Of a stretch of DNA of 64,000 nt, positions 9,186 through 18,135 are shown one piece after another; the first letter of the stretch is position 1; each line of letters opens with the position of its first letter. A program made the translations under genes and the position numbers. A model generated the notes under the pieces. It made no database searches. It saw only the letters and a list, made by a program, of their open reading frames with translations, and was not told the DNA's origin. The stretch comes from Chitinophaga arvensicola (GTDB lineage Bacteria; Bacteroidota; Bacteroidia; Chitinophagales; Chitinophagaceae). The DNA is taken from NCBI RefSeq assembly GCF_900110835.1, contig NZ_FOJG01000001.1:2325499-2389498 (forward strand). The letters run 5' to 3'.

Positions 9186-11153
9186 CTATTTTGACAGGAT
9201 CAGCTGCTGTTGCTGCAACACATGAATCCTTTTTAACAGTTCCGCGAATACGGCTTTGCTGGCGCCGGTATAGTCCGTTTGTTTATACCACTCCAGTACG
9301 AAAATGCGTAATTCATTTCCGTCCTGTTCACAGCGCATCTTAAAGCCTAATGCAGGATCGTTACTCTTATCGATGATTTCTGCCGTAAAATCTTCTTTAT
9401 TGACTACTTTAAAACCAGCAGGTATGGGTACAATAATCCGTTTTTCCTGGTAGTAAGGAAAAGTAACCTGTATGGGCAGATCGCCCGGAGGAACGGTTGC
9501 ATCTGTAGGCATATTCCCGCCCAGTAAAGGACCCACATGAATAATGATGCTATTGCTGGTATTTTCTACGGAAGATGTGGTGAGCAAGGTGCTGGTCAAT
9601 ACCACGGGCTTATCCAGCGTGCGGTTATTGAACACCTCGTTTTCCACTTTTACGTTAGTCGGTTTTCTCATGCCGGGTTCAAACGGGAGAATGGCATTGA
9701 ATACCTTGAGCTTGCCTTCCGGCGTACTACCGGTACTACTAAACGCTGTTTTCAGCGCTGAACCCGGGTAGCCGCCAAAAGATTGTTTCACCTCCCAGGT
9801 GGGATCGGTAACAGACCGGAGGGTAGCTTCTGTGGTAATATTACTTAAGGTATAAGCCGGTAAAGGGGTTTGAATAAAATCGGTCAGCACTTTGCTGGTG
9901 CCGTCTACCAGTGTATCGCGGCAGCGTAAAGCCGGGATGGCTGCCCACAGGGATGGATAGCAAGGAAAACGTGTATCCATTTCCGTTGGTGCCAGCGCCT
10001 GTTGCAGTGACGGGAAATACAGCAACACATGCGAAGGCAATTGCGGATATAATATCTGCGGATCCATCAGGATGCTATCGCGGGAAGTAGTGAATAACAC
10101 CTGTGTGGGAATTCCCAGGATGTAATAGGCGCCGCTTATGAACCGGGTCATACCCTGTTTGTCTGCCCGTTTGGTGCGCAGGATGAACGAAATATCGGAT
10201 GTTTCGCCACCCTCCGAAGGTCCGGTGAGCACGTAATTTGATTTTACATACTGCTCTACCAGGTAAATCATCTGCGGCAACGGTAAACGTTGTGAAGTAA
10301 AGGGCCATTGCCTTACTTCTTTCTCCAGTTGTTTGTATTCGTTTTTGGAGATAGCCACAATAGGGATATATCTTTGATCTCCAAACTGCTGCCAGCTTAA
10401 ACGTGCGGTATCTTTTCCTTCAATAGCCTGTTTGAGACCAAAATCAATCCGCTTCAGCTGCGGCAGATAAAAATACAGGTCGTTGTTTTCCAGCGGTGGT
10501 ATATTTTGCTGGTGCAGGCTGTAATATCGTCTGTCGCTGACGCTGCTGTCGGTCAGTGCGGCTAAACCCGGACTGGCTTTAAGGGTAAACTCCATAGCTT
10601 TAGGTGCCACCAGTAAAAAGGTAGCGTTGCTGGTAGGAATACCGGATTGGAAGTATTCCGTACCGCCATAGTCGAACAGTATTTTCAGGTTCAGTTCATA
10701 TTCTATTTCGCAACCCGCCTGCAACACCAGGTTATTGGCCACAATTGCTTTGCGGTCATCATTCATGTCTATCATCCGCACCTGGTCATTAAGCGCCGTT
10801 ACTTCTCCGTTTGGATGAATGAGACGGATCCGCATGCTCCGCAATGCTTCATTGGGTTCAATAGCCATCACGAGCCGGGTAAGACTATCGGCTGCGCGTT
10901 GGGTATTGATTCTTATAATTTTATACAGCGTTTTATAATGGGAAATGCTTTGTGCCCTTTCGCGGGTACCAATATTAAAATCGCGTACCACCCGGTAATC
11001 CAGGATCGTATACGGTTCGTTGGCAGATGGAATGGAATGCAGCTGGGGCACGTCTTTCCATACATCAGGAAAGTAGTTGTTTACCTGTGCCTGTATAGAT
11101 AACGGTAAGGTTGCAATACCTGCAACAGCCAGAAGAAGGAGCCATTTTTTCAT
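9186..11153 (-). CDS. Secreted DUF3857 protein with degenerate transglutaminase-like domain
   Basis: The 655-residue protein has a Sec signal (WLLLLAVAGIATLPLSIQAQ), then a DUF3857 beta-sandwich (~45-230; FNIGTRERAQSISHYKTLYK) and a transglutaminase-like core (~265-380). In active members the core carries G-D-C-x-D-K; the matching stretch here reads RTKRADKQGMTRF, with no cysteine, so the domain is probably not catalytic. The C-terminal third is beta-rich (DUF3858-like). Such proteins are common in the Bacteroidota periplasm without known function. It is convergent with priA; the 28-bp gap holds no hairpin. Confidence 0.8.
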   Translation of the reverse strand: MKKWLLLLAVAGIATLPLSIQAQVNNYFPDVWKDVPQLHSIPSANEPYTILDYRVVRDFNIGTRERAQSISHYKTLYKIIRINTQRAADSLTRLVMAIEPNEALRSMRIRLIHPNGEVTALNDQVRMIDMNDDRKAIVANNLVLQAGCEIEYELNLKILFDYGGTEYFQSGIPTSNATFLLVAPKAMEFTLKASPGLAALTDSSVSDRRYYSLHQQNIPPLENNDLYFYLPQLKRIDFGLKQAIEGKDTARLSWQQFGDQRYIPIVAISKNEYKQLEKEVRQWPFTSQRLPLPQMIYLVEQYVKSNYVLTGPSEGGETSDISFILRTKRADKQGMTRFISGAYYILGIPTQVLFTTSRDSILMDPQILYPQLPSHVLLYFPSLQQALAPTEMDTRFPCYPSLWAAIPALRCRDTLVDGTSKVLTDFIQTPLPAYTLSNITTEATLRSVTDPTWEVKQSFGGYPGSALKTAFSSTGSTPEGKLKVFNAILPFEPGMRKPTNVKVENEVFNNRTLDKPVVLTSTLLTTSSVENTSNSIIIHVGPLLGGNMPTDATVPPGDLPIQVTFPYYQEKRIIVPIPAGFKVVNKEDFTAEIIDKSNDPALGFKMRCEQDGNELRIFVLEWYKQTDYTGASKAVFAELLKRIHVLQQQQLILSK

Positions 11154-11185
11154 ACGCGCTAAAGATAAGACGCAATTCCGGATTT

Positions 11186-11848
11186 TTAAGAGACGCCCAT
11201 GCGCTGGATGGCATCTGATTCGAATATACTTACTCCTTCATCATGTTCTTTTGCCGCTATTATCATGGCATTGGCAACGGTTGCTGCTTTGATGCCCCGG
11301 TATTTTTTCCATCTCCCCTGTAACAGAAAATAAAATAGCTGGATAAGATATTTTCCCAGCCATTCGCCCAGTCTGAATTCCTTACGCGATCCGATGAGCA
11401 CAGAGGGACGAAAGATGCTTACGCTGTGAAATCCGGCAGCCTGTACGGCGAGTTCCGTTTCTCCTTTGGTACGCAGGTAAAAGTTGCGGGATTGAGGATT
11501 AGCACCGATGGACGACATCAGCAGAAATTGTGTAACCCCCTGTTCTTTTGCGATCCGGGCGCATTTCACCGCGATACCGTAATCTACTGCCCTGAAACTT
11601 TCCTGGCTGCCGGCTTTTTTGATGGTGGTACCGATACAGCAAAAGAGAACATCTCCCTGTAGTACCGGAGCCAGGCTGTCGTCATCCTCAAAGTCCACGA
11701 TAATGCTTTCCAGCTTGGGCCTGGGATGTGCCCAGGGCTGGCGGATCAGTATTTTCACTTTGCTGAAGGCGGGGTCCTGCAGCAAAGCTGCTACCAGGTG
11801 GGTACCTGTTAGCCCTGTTGCACCTATAACAATCGCGGTTTTATTCAT
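11186..11848 (-). CDS. NAD(P)H-binding Rossmann protein (atypical SDR, TIP30/YwnB-like)
   Basis: The 220 residues start with a nucleotide-binding motif TAIVIGATGLTGTHLV (GxxGxxG). A SSIGANPQSRNFYLRTKG segment resembles the HTATIP2/TIP30-like group, with an RPSVLIG strand at ~150. Members are small reductases or redox sensors of unknown substrate. The gene is divergent from murB across a 58-bp gap and is followed 33 bp later by the DUF3857 gene on the same strand, so the two may be co-transcribed. Confidence 0.82.
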   Translation of the reverse strand: MNKTAIVIGATGLTGTHLVAALLQDPAFSKVKILIRQPWAHPRPKLESIIVDFEDDDSLAPVLQGDVLFCCIGTTIKKAGSQESFRAVDYGIAVKCARIAKEQGVTQFLLMSSIGANPQSRNFYLRTKGETELAVQAAGFHSVSIFRPSVLIGSRKEFRLGEWLGKYLIQLFYFLLQGRWKKYRGIKAATVANAMIIAAKEHDEGVSIFESDAIQRMGVS

Positions 11849-11876
11849 GAAACTGGATTTCTAAATGATTTGCGGC

Positions 11877-11884
11877 TATCTTTG
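11877..11884 (+). promoter_or_regulatory. murB: Candidate -7 box of the murB promoter
   Basis: TATCTTTG is an exact TAnnTTTG match, 22 nt before the murB ATG in the divergent gap. No well-spaced -33 element is obvious. Confidence 0.45.
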
Positions 11885-11906
11885 CTCACCATAAATTTAA
11901 GTTATT

Positions 11907-12923
11907 ATGCAGGTATCAGAAAATGTTCTGCTCAAATCATATAATACTTTTGGTATCGCTGCTACTGCACGTTATTTCGCGACTTTTTCCTCTGCAGAAG
12001 AACTGAAAGGGTTTACGGAAGAACAGCATAACAGCGGCCTCCCACAGATGATCCTGGGTGGAGGCAGCAACATCCTCTTTACACAGGACTTCAATGGCTG
12101 GCTGTTAAAAAATGAGATCAAAGGTATCACCATTACCGGTGAGGATAACGATTACGTATATGTGAAAGCGGGCGCCGGTGAGAACTGGCATGGGTTTGTA
12201 CAACACTGCATCGGCCTGAACCTGGCCGGCCTGGAAAACCTCTCGCTGATTCCCGGCAATGTAGGCGCCAGCCCTATGCAGAATATCGGCGCCTACGGTG
12301 TGGAAATCAAAGATGTTTTTCATGAGCTGGAAGCCCTGCATCTGAAAGACCACAGCATTGTTACGTTCAATAACGCCGATTGCCATTTTGGTTACCGGGA
12401 AAGTGTTTTCAAAAAAGAATACCGGCAACAGTTTGCCATCTTATCTGTAACCTACCGCCTGCGTAAACAACCGCTGTTTAATACCAGCTATGGCGCTATT
12501 AACGAGGAACTGCAACGGATGAACGTACAGGAATTGTCGATACAGGCCATCAGCCAGGCAGTGATCAATATCCGTTCTTCCAAACTGCCGGATCCGGCGC
12601 AGATCGGCAATGCAGGCAGCTTCTTTAAAAATCCCACTATCGCGAAAGTTGCCTATGAATCACTGCACGCGGCTTTCCCGCAACTGGTGGCTTATCCTGT
12701 AGCGAATGAACAGTATAAACTGGCAGCAGGCTGGCTCATTGAGCAATGCGGCTGGAAAGGCTACCGCAAAGGCGATGCCGGCGTACATGCCAAACAGGCG
12801 CTGGTATTGGTGAATTATGGAAATGCGAAAGGAAGCGACATTTACAATTTGTCGCAGGAAGTAATGGACAGTGTGAAAGAGAAATTTGGCGTAGAACTGG
12901 AAAGAGAAGTGAATATTGTATAA
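11907..12923 (+). CDS. murB: UDP-N-acetylmuramate dehydrogenase MurB
   Basis: MurB reduces UDP-GlcNAc-enolpyruvate to UDP-MurNAc with NADPH and FAD in the cytoplasm. The 338 residues match the longer type I form (E. coli-like). Visible motifs are the FAD/PP-loop MILGGGSNILF, GAGENWHGFV, the NVGASPMQNIGAYGVEI block, a YRES segment and the catalytic GSFFKNP. The start MQVSENVLLKSYNTFGI is the usual family opening. The gene is single and ends in a perfect inverted repeat shared with the convergent flavoprotein gene. Confidence 0.97.
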   Translation: MQVSENVLLKSYNTFGIAATARYFATFSSAEELKGFTEEQHNSGLPQMILGGGSNILFTQDFNGWLLKNEIKGITITGEDNDYVYVKAGAGENWHGFVQHCIGLNLAGLENLSLIPGNVGASPMQNIGAYGVEIKDVFHELEALHLKDHSIVTFNNADCHFGYRESVFKKEYRQQFAILSVTYRLRKQPLFNTSYGAINEELQRMNVQELSIQAISQAVINIRSSKLPDPAQIGNAGSFFKNPTIAKVAYESLHAAFPQLVAYPVANEQYKLAAGWLIEQCGWKGYRKGDAGVHAKQALVLVNYGNAKGSDIYNLSQEVMDSVKEKFGVELEREVNIV

Positions 12924-12964
12924 CATCTTTAGCGGTGACTGTGTTTCAGTCACCGCTAAAGATG
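12924..12964. terminator. Perfect 18-bp inverted repeat between convergent genes
   Basis: CATCTTTAGCGGTGACTG (12924-12941) and its exact complement (12947-12964) flank a 5-nt TGTTT loop. It fills the gap between the murB stop and the convergent stop at 12967. No T tract follows on either strand, so it is probably a 3'-end hairpin serving both transcripts. Confidence 0.65.
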
Positions 12965-12966
12965 AC

Positions 12967-13935
12967 TCAGGCATTGTTCTTTATATGCCCAATAATTTTT
13001 TCCGCATGATCGCGTGAGTTTTCAATAAACCACACATGTGTGTTCATCCCGCCACATACCACGCCGGCTAAGTAAATGCGCGGCATATTGGTTTCCATGG
13101 TAATGGGATTATAAGCGGGCAACCGCAGGTTATCGTCCGACAAAGCAATCCCTGCTTTCTCCAGTAAAGAAAAGTTAGGCTGATATCCCGTCATGGCAAT
13201 TACAAAATCGTTAGCAATGGTAATAGCGCCGTTGGGCGTATCAATATCCACTTCCCGCTCGCGGATAGCGGTGAGGGAAGAATTAAACCATGCTTTGACA
13301 GATCCTTCCTTGATGCGGTTTTCAATATCCGGTTTTACCCAGTATTTCACACGCGAACCAATGTCGGCCTGGCGGATCACCATGGTTACCCGGGCGCCTT
13401 TGCGATAGGTTTCCAGCGCGGCGTCCACGGCAGAATTATGCGCGCCTATCACCACTACATCCTGGGTGGCGTAGAAGTGAGGATCTTTATAGTAATGGGT
13501 TACTTTCGGCAGGTTTTCACCTGGTATCTGCAGCAGGTTGGGAATGTCGTAAAAGCCGGTGGCAATTACCACATGACGGGCGTGATACAAGCCTTTGGTA
13601 GTGGTGACCGTATATTCGCCGGCGTTAGGTGTTACCTGTGTTACTTCTTCAAAAAGCTTTACATTCAGTTCGTGGGAGATAGCCACTCTTCTGTAGTATT
13701 CCAGCGCTTCCGGCCGCGTGGGTTTCGGATTGATAGATACAAAAGGAACATTACCAATTTCCAGTCTCTCTGAAGTAGAAAAAAAGGTCATGTACAACGG
13801 GTAGTTGTACAGGGAATTTACCACACAACCTTTTTCGATGATAACATAACTAAGCCCGGCTCTTTTGGCTTCCAGTGCACAGGCCAGGCCAATAGGGCCT
13901 CCACCTACAATCAATACATCAAACGCAGCATTCAT
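12967..13935 (-). CDS. YpdA-like FAD/NAD(P)-dependent oxidoreductase
   Basis: The 322-residue flavoprotein has an FAD GxGxxG at residues 11-16 (VGGGPIGLACA), an ATGFYDIP motif near 125 and a second nucleotide-binding site VVIGAHNSAVDAAL near 160. The overall pattern is that of the YpdA family, which includes bacillithiol-disulfide reductases of Firmicutes. In those, a cysteine follows GGGP (Cys14 of the staphylococcal enzyme, from memory). Here the residue is Ile15, so the same chemistry is unlikely and a general NADPH-dependent reductase is safer. It is followed 15 bp downstream by a glutamine amidotransferase gene at 13951 being upstream in coordinates but transcribed earlier, so the two may share a transcript. 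Confidence 0.82.
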   Translation of the reverse strand: MNAAFDVLIVGGGPIGLACALEAKRAGLSYVIIEKGCVVNSLYNYPLYMTFFSTSERLEIGNVPFVSINPKPTRPEALEYYRRVAISHELNVKLFEEVTQVTPNAGEYTVTTTKGLYHARHVVIATGFYDIPNLLQIPGENLPKVTHYYKDPHFYATQDVVVIGAHNSAVDAALETYRKGARVTMVIRQADIGSRVKYWVKPDIENRIKEGSVKAWFNSSLTAIREREVDIDTPNGAITIANDFVIAMTGYQPNFSLLEKAGIALSDDNLRLPAYNPITMETNMPRIYLAGVVCGGMNTHVWFIENSRDHAEKIIGHIKNNA

Positions 13936-13950
13936 ACAATCAGGTTTTAA

Positions 13951-14646
13951 TTACAGCGCTGCCATATAATCCAGCAGGCGGTGCATGGTTTCGTTATTTT
14001 GTGTCAGCAGGTTCAGGTGCTGATGAATTTTTTCTTCGCTCTGTACAAAGTTGCCACCGGCCATGATATCGCTTGCGCAATGTGTGAGCATGCCTTGCAG
14101 GCTTTCCGGTGTCAGTTCCATATGAAACTGTAATCCGATAACCCGGTCGCCGTAAATGAATGCCTGGTGGCTACAGGCTGCGGAAGCCGCAAAACGTGTA
14201 GCACCGGCCGGTACATCAAATGTGTCGCCATGAAAGTGAAAGGTGCTGAAATGCGATGGAAACACGGTTTGCAGCGGGGCGGCCTGTTCCTGGAAGCTCG
14301 CATCCAGTGGGAACCAGCCGATCTCTTTTTGCGTATGCGGGTACACGTTAGCGTCCAGTGCGGCCGCGATCAGTTGTGATCCGAGGCAGATGCCCAATAC
14401 TTTTTTCTTTTGCTGAATCGCTTCCCGGATCAGGGCAATTTCTGTGGACATCCATGGATGATGATCCTGCTCATATACCGCCATGGGACCACCCATGATG
14501 ATGAGCCAGTCGGCATCCTCCAGCCCGGTAGTATCTGTGCTTTCATACCAGTGGGTATGCGTGAGGGAGTGTCCCTGACGGGCTGCCCAGTCTGCAATGC
14601 AGCTCAGGCCTTCAAAGGGGACATGCTGGAAATAATGAATATGCAT
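13951..14646 (-). CDS. Class I glutamine amidotransferase-like protein
   Basis: From the ATG at 14646 (MHIHYFQHVPFEG) there are 231 residues; a GTG at 14667 would add seven. The class I GATase fold is shown by IIMGGPMAVYE, the nucleophile elbow GICLGSQLIAAAL with Cys, and a C-terminal catalytic His-x-Glu in GLQFHMELTP. Stand-alone members resemble GMP-synthase glutaminase subunits or gamma-glutamyl hydrolases. No synthetase partner lies nearby, so the substrate is unknown. It sits between the methyltransferase gene (17-38 bp upstream) and the YpdA-like gene (15 bp downstream) on the same strand, suggesting a three-gene unit. Confidence 0.82.
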   Translation of the reverse strand: MHIHYFQHVPFEGLSCIADWAARQGHSLTHTHWYESTDTTGLEDADWLIIMGGPMAVYEQDHHPWMSTEIALIREAIQQKKKVLGICLGSQLIAAALDANVYPHTQKEIGWFPLDASFQEQAAPLQTVFPSHFSTFHFHGDTFDVPAGATRFAASAACSHQAFIYGDRVIGLQFHMELTPESLQGMLTHCASDIMAGGNFVQSEEKIHQHLNLLTQNNETMHRLLDYMAAL

Positions 14647-14683
14647 ATGCGGCGCGCTAAATGACACACCGAAGATACGCCTG

Positions 14684-15565
14684 CTATTTCACTTCTGCTC
14701 TTACTACGCGGAAATATTCATAGCCTTTCATCTGCCGGCTTTTTGCGCCGAAATACTTTGCGCGGTAATCTGCTGCACCACCATCATAATGAAGTTGCAG
14801 CTGATGGGATTCGAGATAGGCATGCAGTTCCGCCGGGCACATGCCAAAGTCCCAGTTCTCGCCGGCACGGCGTAACAAACGATTGATCCGAACAAAGCCA
14901 TGAAATGCGGTTGGGTTTTCCAGTACAGCTTTCTCTGCATAGGTGAAGATGATCTGTGTACCGGGACGGAATTTTTTTACGTGATGAAAAATCGTTTCTC
15001 CCTGTTGCGCTTCTGCCAGGGTAGTGAGTCCTTCCCAAAGAAATAAGGTCTTGTAATGCTCACCATAAAAGAGGTCGGGGAATACATCGGAAATCTGCTG
15101 CTGATTCATATCCACCTGTACGTAGTCTACGTGGATAACCGGCAGTCCTACTACTTTGGAAAGTATTTTCTGTTTGCTGCGCTGTAATACCGGGTGATCC
15201 ATTTCTACATAATGCAGGGGAACGCCTGCATTTAGCCGGTGTGGCCGGGTATCATAACTGGCATTCAGAATGATGACCTGGTTAATTCCCTGCGATCTGA
15301 CCGCATGCAGGATCATGTCGTCGATGAGTTTTGTTCTTGCTACTGCGGCTGTGAAAGAACCCGGCCAACGGAACTGGATACAGCCGGTTACTATTTTCCG
15401 GATAAAGGAAATGCTGCATGCTGCTATCACGGTCTGGTAAAATCCGGAGAGGAAAGCCGCCGCAAACGGATCAGGAAACAGGCGTTCGTTCTCCGGTTTT
15501 GTGTTTTCTATAGCACGGAAAGCAGCCATATAGGTGCCGGATTTTTTGGCAGGGAACCGGCTCAT
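14684..15565 (-). CDS. SAM-dependent methyltransferase, leucine carboxyl methyltransferase (LCMT/PPM1) type
   Basis: The 293-residue protein fits PF04072. Family features include an N-terminal TYMAAFRAIENTKPENERLF helix, DPFAAAFLSGF, a region near 100 (QVIILNASYDTRPHRL) holding the SAM-binding loop (usual G-A-G is N-A-S here), YVEMDHP with the acidic ribose ligand, and LFLWEGLTTL. In bacteria such enzymes often methylate carboxyl groups in secondary metabolism. No biosynthetic cluster is present, so the substrate is unknown. It is first in the short unit with the amidotransferase and YpdA-like genes. Confidence 0.82.
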   Translation of the reverse strand: MSRFPAKKSGTYMAAFRAIENTKPENERLFPDPFAAAFLSGFYQTVIAACSISFIRKIVTGCIQFRWPGSFTAAVARTKLIDDMILHAVRSQGINQVIILNASYDTRPHRLNAGVPLHYVEMDHPVLQRSKQKILSKVVGLPVIHVDYVQVDMNQQQISDVFPDLFYGEHYKTLFLWEGLTTLAEAQQGETIFHHVKKFRPGTQIIFTYAEKAVLENPTAFHGFVRINRLLRRAGENWDFGMCPAELHAYLESHQLQLHYDGGAADYRAKYFGAKSRQMKGYEYFRVVRAEVK

Positions 15566-15686
15566 GGATTACGTGTAGTCATGGGAGTGATAATGATAAT
15601 CTGGTTATTTTGGTCGTATTGCCTGATCTGTGACCAAATATATGTAAAAATGAGAATAAGATTATCATGGGGTTTTCCCCGGTATA

Positions 15687-16643
15687 CTACACGAAACAAC
15701 AGATGGCCAGCAGGGTGCCTACACTGATTAATACCCAGAGCAAAACGCCGTGTATCAAAGGTTTGCGGCCGATACCCCGCAATGCTTCCCGGCTAAGATG
15801 GGTACCTATCAGGAACAGGGTAAGGGATAAACCGGTTTTGGCGCTTTTTACGAAAAGCGGGCCTATTGTCTGAAACAAGGGGACCCAGGTATTGAGCAAC
15901 ATGGCGAGGATGAACACACCGATAAACCAGGGGATCTTTATTTTTCCGGTATCTGTTTTAAAGAGCAGGGTGGTGATAAAGGCAACCGGCACAATCCACA
16001 GGGCGCGGGAAAGCTTTACAGTAGTAGCGATCTGCAGGGCTTCTTCACCATATTTATTAGCGGCTCCGATTACAGAGCTGGTGTCGTGAATCGCGATAGC
16101 GCTCCACAAACCAAATTGTTGCTGGGATAAATGCAAGCCATGTCCTATGGCCGGAAAAATAAACAGGGCGAGGGCATTGAGGAGGAAGATAATGCCGAGG
16201 GCCACGGATACCTGTTTTTCTCCGGCTTTCATCACCGGGGCAATGGCAGCGATGGCACTACCGCCGCAGATGGCGGTACCGCAGGAAATGAGGTGCGCTG
16301 TTTTTTTATCGATACCCAGCAGTCTGCCCAGCACGGCGCCGGTTAACAGGGTGCCGGCAATAGCCGTGATGGTAAAGAGGAACCCCTCGCTGCCGGCTTT
16401 CATGGCTGCGTGTACATTCATGCCGAAGCCCATGCCTATGATGGAGCCTTGCAGCAGCCAGTGGGTGATACGTGGCGTTACTGCCGGGAAAGGGTTGCCG
16501 CTGGTCTGTGCCAGTGCAAAACCCAGCAGCAGCGCTACAGGGGGCGTTACTATTGGCAGCAGCGTGATGGCGGCAGCGGTGAGGAATATAATTTTTTGTG
16601 TATTCTCTGGTAGCAAAACGGCACTTGTCTTCTCTTGTTGCAT
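15687..16643 (-). CDS. YeiH/YadS-type putative sulfate exporter family transporter (UPF0324)
   Basis: From ATG 16643 (MQQEKTSAVLLPEN) the protein has 318 residues; an upstream TTG (16670) is less likely. About ten hydrophobic segments are visible. Conserved blocks are GSIIGMGFGMNVHAAMKAG, the SCGTAICGGSAIAAIAPVM signature and WSAIAIHDTSSVIGAA, typical of PF03601. The family has been proposed to export sulfate or sulfonate metabolites, but evidence is thin. The gene is monocistronic, with no sulfur genes beside it. Confidence 0.85.
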   Translation of the reverse strand: MQQEKTSAVLLPENTQKIIFLTAAAITLLPIVTPPVALLLGFALAQTSGNPFPAVTPRITHWLLQGSIIGMGFGMNVHAAMKAGSEGFLFTITAIAGTLLTGAVLGRLLGIDKKTAHLISCGTAICGGSAIAAIAPVMKAGEKQVSVALGIIFLLNALALFIFPAIGHGLHLSQQQFGLWSAIAIHDTSSVIGAANKYGEEALQIATTVKLSRALWIVPVAFITTLLFKTDTGKIKIPWFIGVFILAMLLNTWVPLFQTIGPLFVKSAKTGLSLTLFLIGTHLSREALRGIGRKPLIHGVLLWVLISVGTLLAICCFV

Positions 16644-16737
16644 ACGAATCGGTTTGTAATTGGATAACAAAGGTCCGATCCGTAGCCCCGGAAGTCAAAT
16701 GGTGATAAGTGATCCGTGATAACTAAAAGTTATGCGC

Positions 16738-17580
16738 TTAATCAACAGAGAGAATGAACTTGTTGAATTTCTTTGCGAAGTCTTCTTTCAGGCTGTTATC
16801 GATGCCATGGAGATAGTTGACGGTAAATCCGCGCTGGAGGCGGCGTGGTGTGCCATCCTGTACCTGAACGGGGCGGGCATGGAGTACGCCGATCAGTTGT
16901 TTGCCCTGGAAGACAAGGGCCAGCCGGTACAAGGGGCTGGGATCATCAATGCCGCTTTCATAGTTGAAATAGAGCACATAGGGTTTGAGGGTGGTTTCTT
17001 CTTCCAGTTTGAAATTGTGGATAAAGGGTTCCATATCAGCGGTGCTCCGGCCGGTATGCTGTTTCAGGTAGCTGCTTAAAGCGGTTTCTATTACGGTGCC
17101 GCTGCGGATGCTCTTTTTCTCCGTATAGCCGTCAATGGTAGCCCACATCCTTTCGCCGTTGGTGGACACGGGGAACTTCATGTCACGTTGTAATACACCG
17201 GCATCTACGCCATTGACTTTTATTTTGCGGCCTTTATGAAAAATGGGCTTGCTGTATTCTTCTTTTGTAATATCAAAATCCACGCTTACCGGGTACCAGT
17301 CTTTTTTAACGGGTGCACAGCGCAAAGGAATATAGTCGAGTAAAGAAACGATGGGATCTCCGCCGGGCGCTGTCATTACGGTAGCTGCGCCATTAATGCG
17401 TTCACCTACAACGGGAGCGGTAGTACGGGGTGTTTTAGCGGTAGTTTTTGCCGGGGAATTTTTGCTTTCGCGTTTGGCGACGTCTTCTTCGTTATCGTAT
17501 TTGCTTGTTTTGTTTTTCAGATCGCACGATACCAGTAATACTGCCAGGATCAGGCAGGATAAATGTTTGTTGAGATGCAT
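16738..17580 (-). CDS. Hypothetical lipoprotein
   Basis: The 280-residue protein has a signal peptide with lipobox LLVSC (Cys ~19), then a Lys/Thr/Pro-rich low-complexity linker (~25-60) and a globular part. The linker is followed by GAATVMTAPGGDPIVSLLDY, which resembles an SH3-like strand pattern, and later by an F-x-F and YLHGIDN C-terminus. I do not recognise a family. It is probably an outer- or inner-membrane anchored periplasmic protein. The next gene on the same strand starts 77 bp beyond its stop in the other direction (17657 end), so co-transcription with the 17657-18034 gene is possible. Confidence 0.7.
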   Translation of the reverse strand: MHLNKHLSCLILAVLLVSCDLKNKTSKYDNEEDVAKRESKNSPAKTTAKTPRTTAPVVGERINGAATVMTAPGGDPIVSLLDYIPLRCAPVKKDWYPVSVDFDITKEEYSKPIFHKGRKIKVNGVDAGVLQRDMKFPVSTNGERMWATIDGYTEKKSIRSGTVIETALSSYLKQHTGRSTADMEPFIHNFKLEEETTLKPYVLYFNYESGIDDPSPLYRLALVFQGKQLIGVLHARPVQVQDGTPRRLQRGFTVNYLHGIDNSLKEDFAKKFNKFILSVD

Positions 17581-17656
17581 ATGGTAAAATTACTGTTTTA
17601 TGGGAAATGGAAGGACTCCGGCTTCCACCCATGCTGCATCTGCACAAAGATTGGGC

Positions 17657-18034
17657 CTAGAATTCAGCGTATATAACGCTGTCGGCTATCTGCAGGCGGT
17701 GAATCTGTTTCATACTGGAAAACGGATCGAGGGGTGACCAGTCCTGTACGGTGTACAGCTGTACGTTTTTACCGGACAGTTGTTGTTCCAGGTTAGTAAA
17801 GGAGAGCGTAGTACTGTTTTTACGGGAGATATAATAAATCCGTGGATCATCTTTCAAATGGATCATAATACCCGGGGGACCCTTTTTGATTTGCTGCACC
17901 ATGCCACTGGTGGGTACACAGTTTTTCTTATTTGCCTTGCGGGCAGAAGGAATACCGGAAATGAGCAATACCAGTATCAGTGTAGCGGCCAGCAATAATG
18001 CTGCAGGGCCTTTTTGGTTGGCTTGTTTTTTCAT
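17657..18034 (-). CDS. Hypothetical small membrane-anchored protein
   Basis: From the ATG at 18034 (MKKQANQKGPAALL) the product has 125 residues: a basic N-terminus, one membrane segment (ALLLAATLILVLLISGI) and a soluble domain with IMIHLKDDPRIYYISRKN. An upstream ATG at 18097 would put 21 charged residues before the membrane segment and would start inside the terminator-proximal region, so I prefer 18034. No family is recognised. It lies between the acidic protein gene and the lipoprotein gene. Confidence 0.65.
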   Translation of the reverse strand: MKKQANQKGPAALLLAATLILVLLISGIPSARKANKKNCVPTSGMVQQIKKGPPGIMIHLKDDPRIYYISRKNSTTLSFTNLEQQLSGKNVQLYTVQDWSPLDPFSSMKQIHRLQIADSVIYAEF

Positions 18035-18097
18035 AATCCGTTGGCGTAAGTAGGTTTGGCGTTGGTATAGTAAGTCCAATTTACGAAATAAATACAT

Positions 18098-18124
18098 AAA
18101 AAAAGCAGGCTGTAAGCCTGCTTA
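18098..18124 (-). terminator. Terminator after the acidic-protein gene
   Basis: AAGCAGGC (18103-18110) pairs with GCCTGCTT (18116-18123) over a TGTAA loop. On the minus strand a run of seven T follows, so it ends the gene stopping at 18136. Confidence 0.85.
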
Positions 18125-18135
18125 TATTCAGAGTA

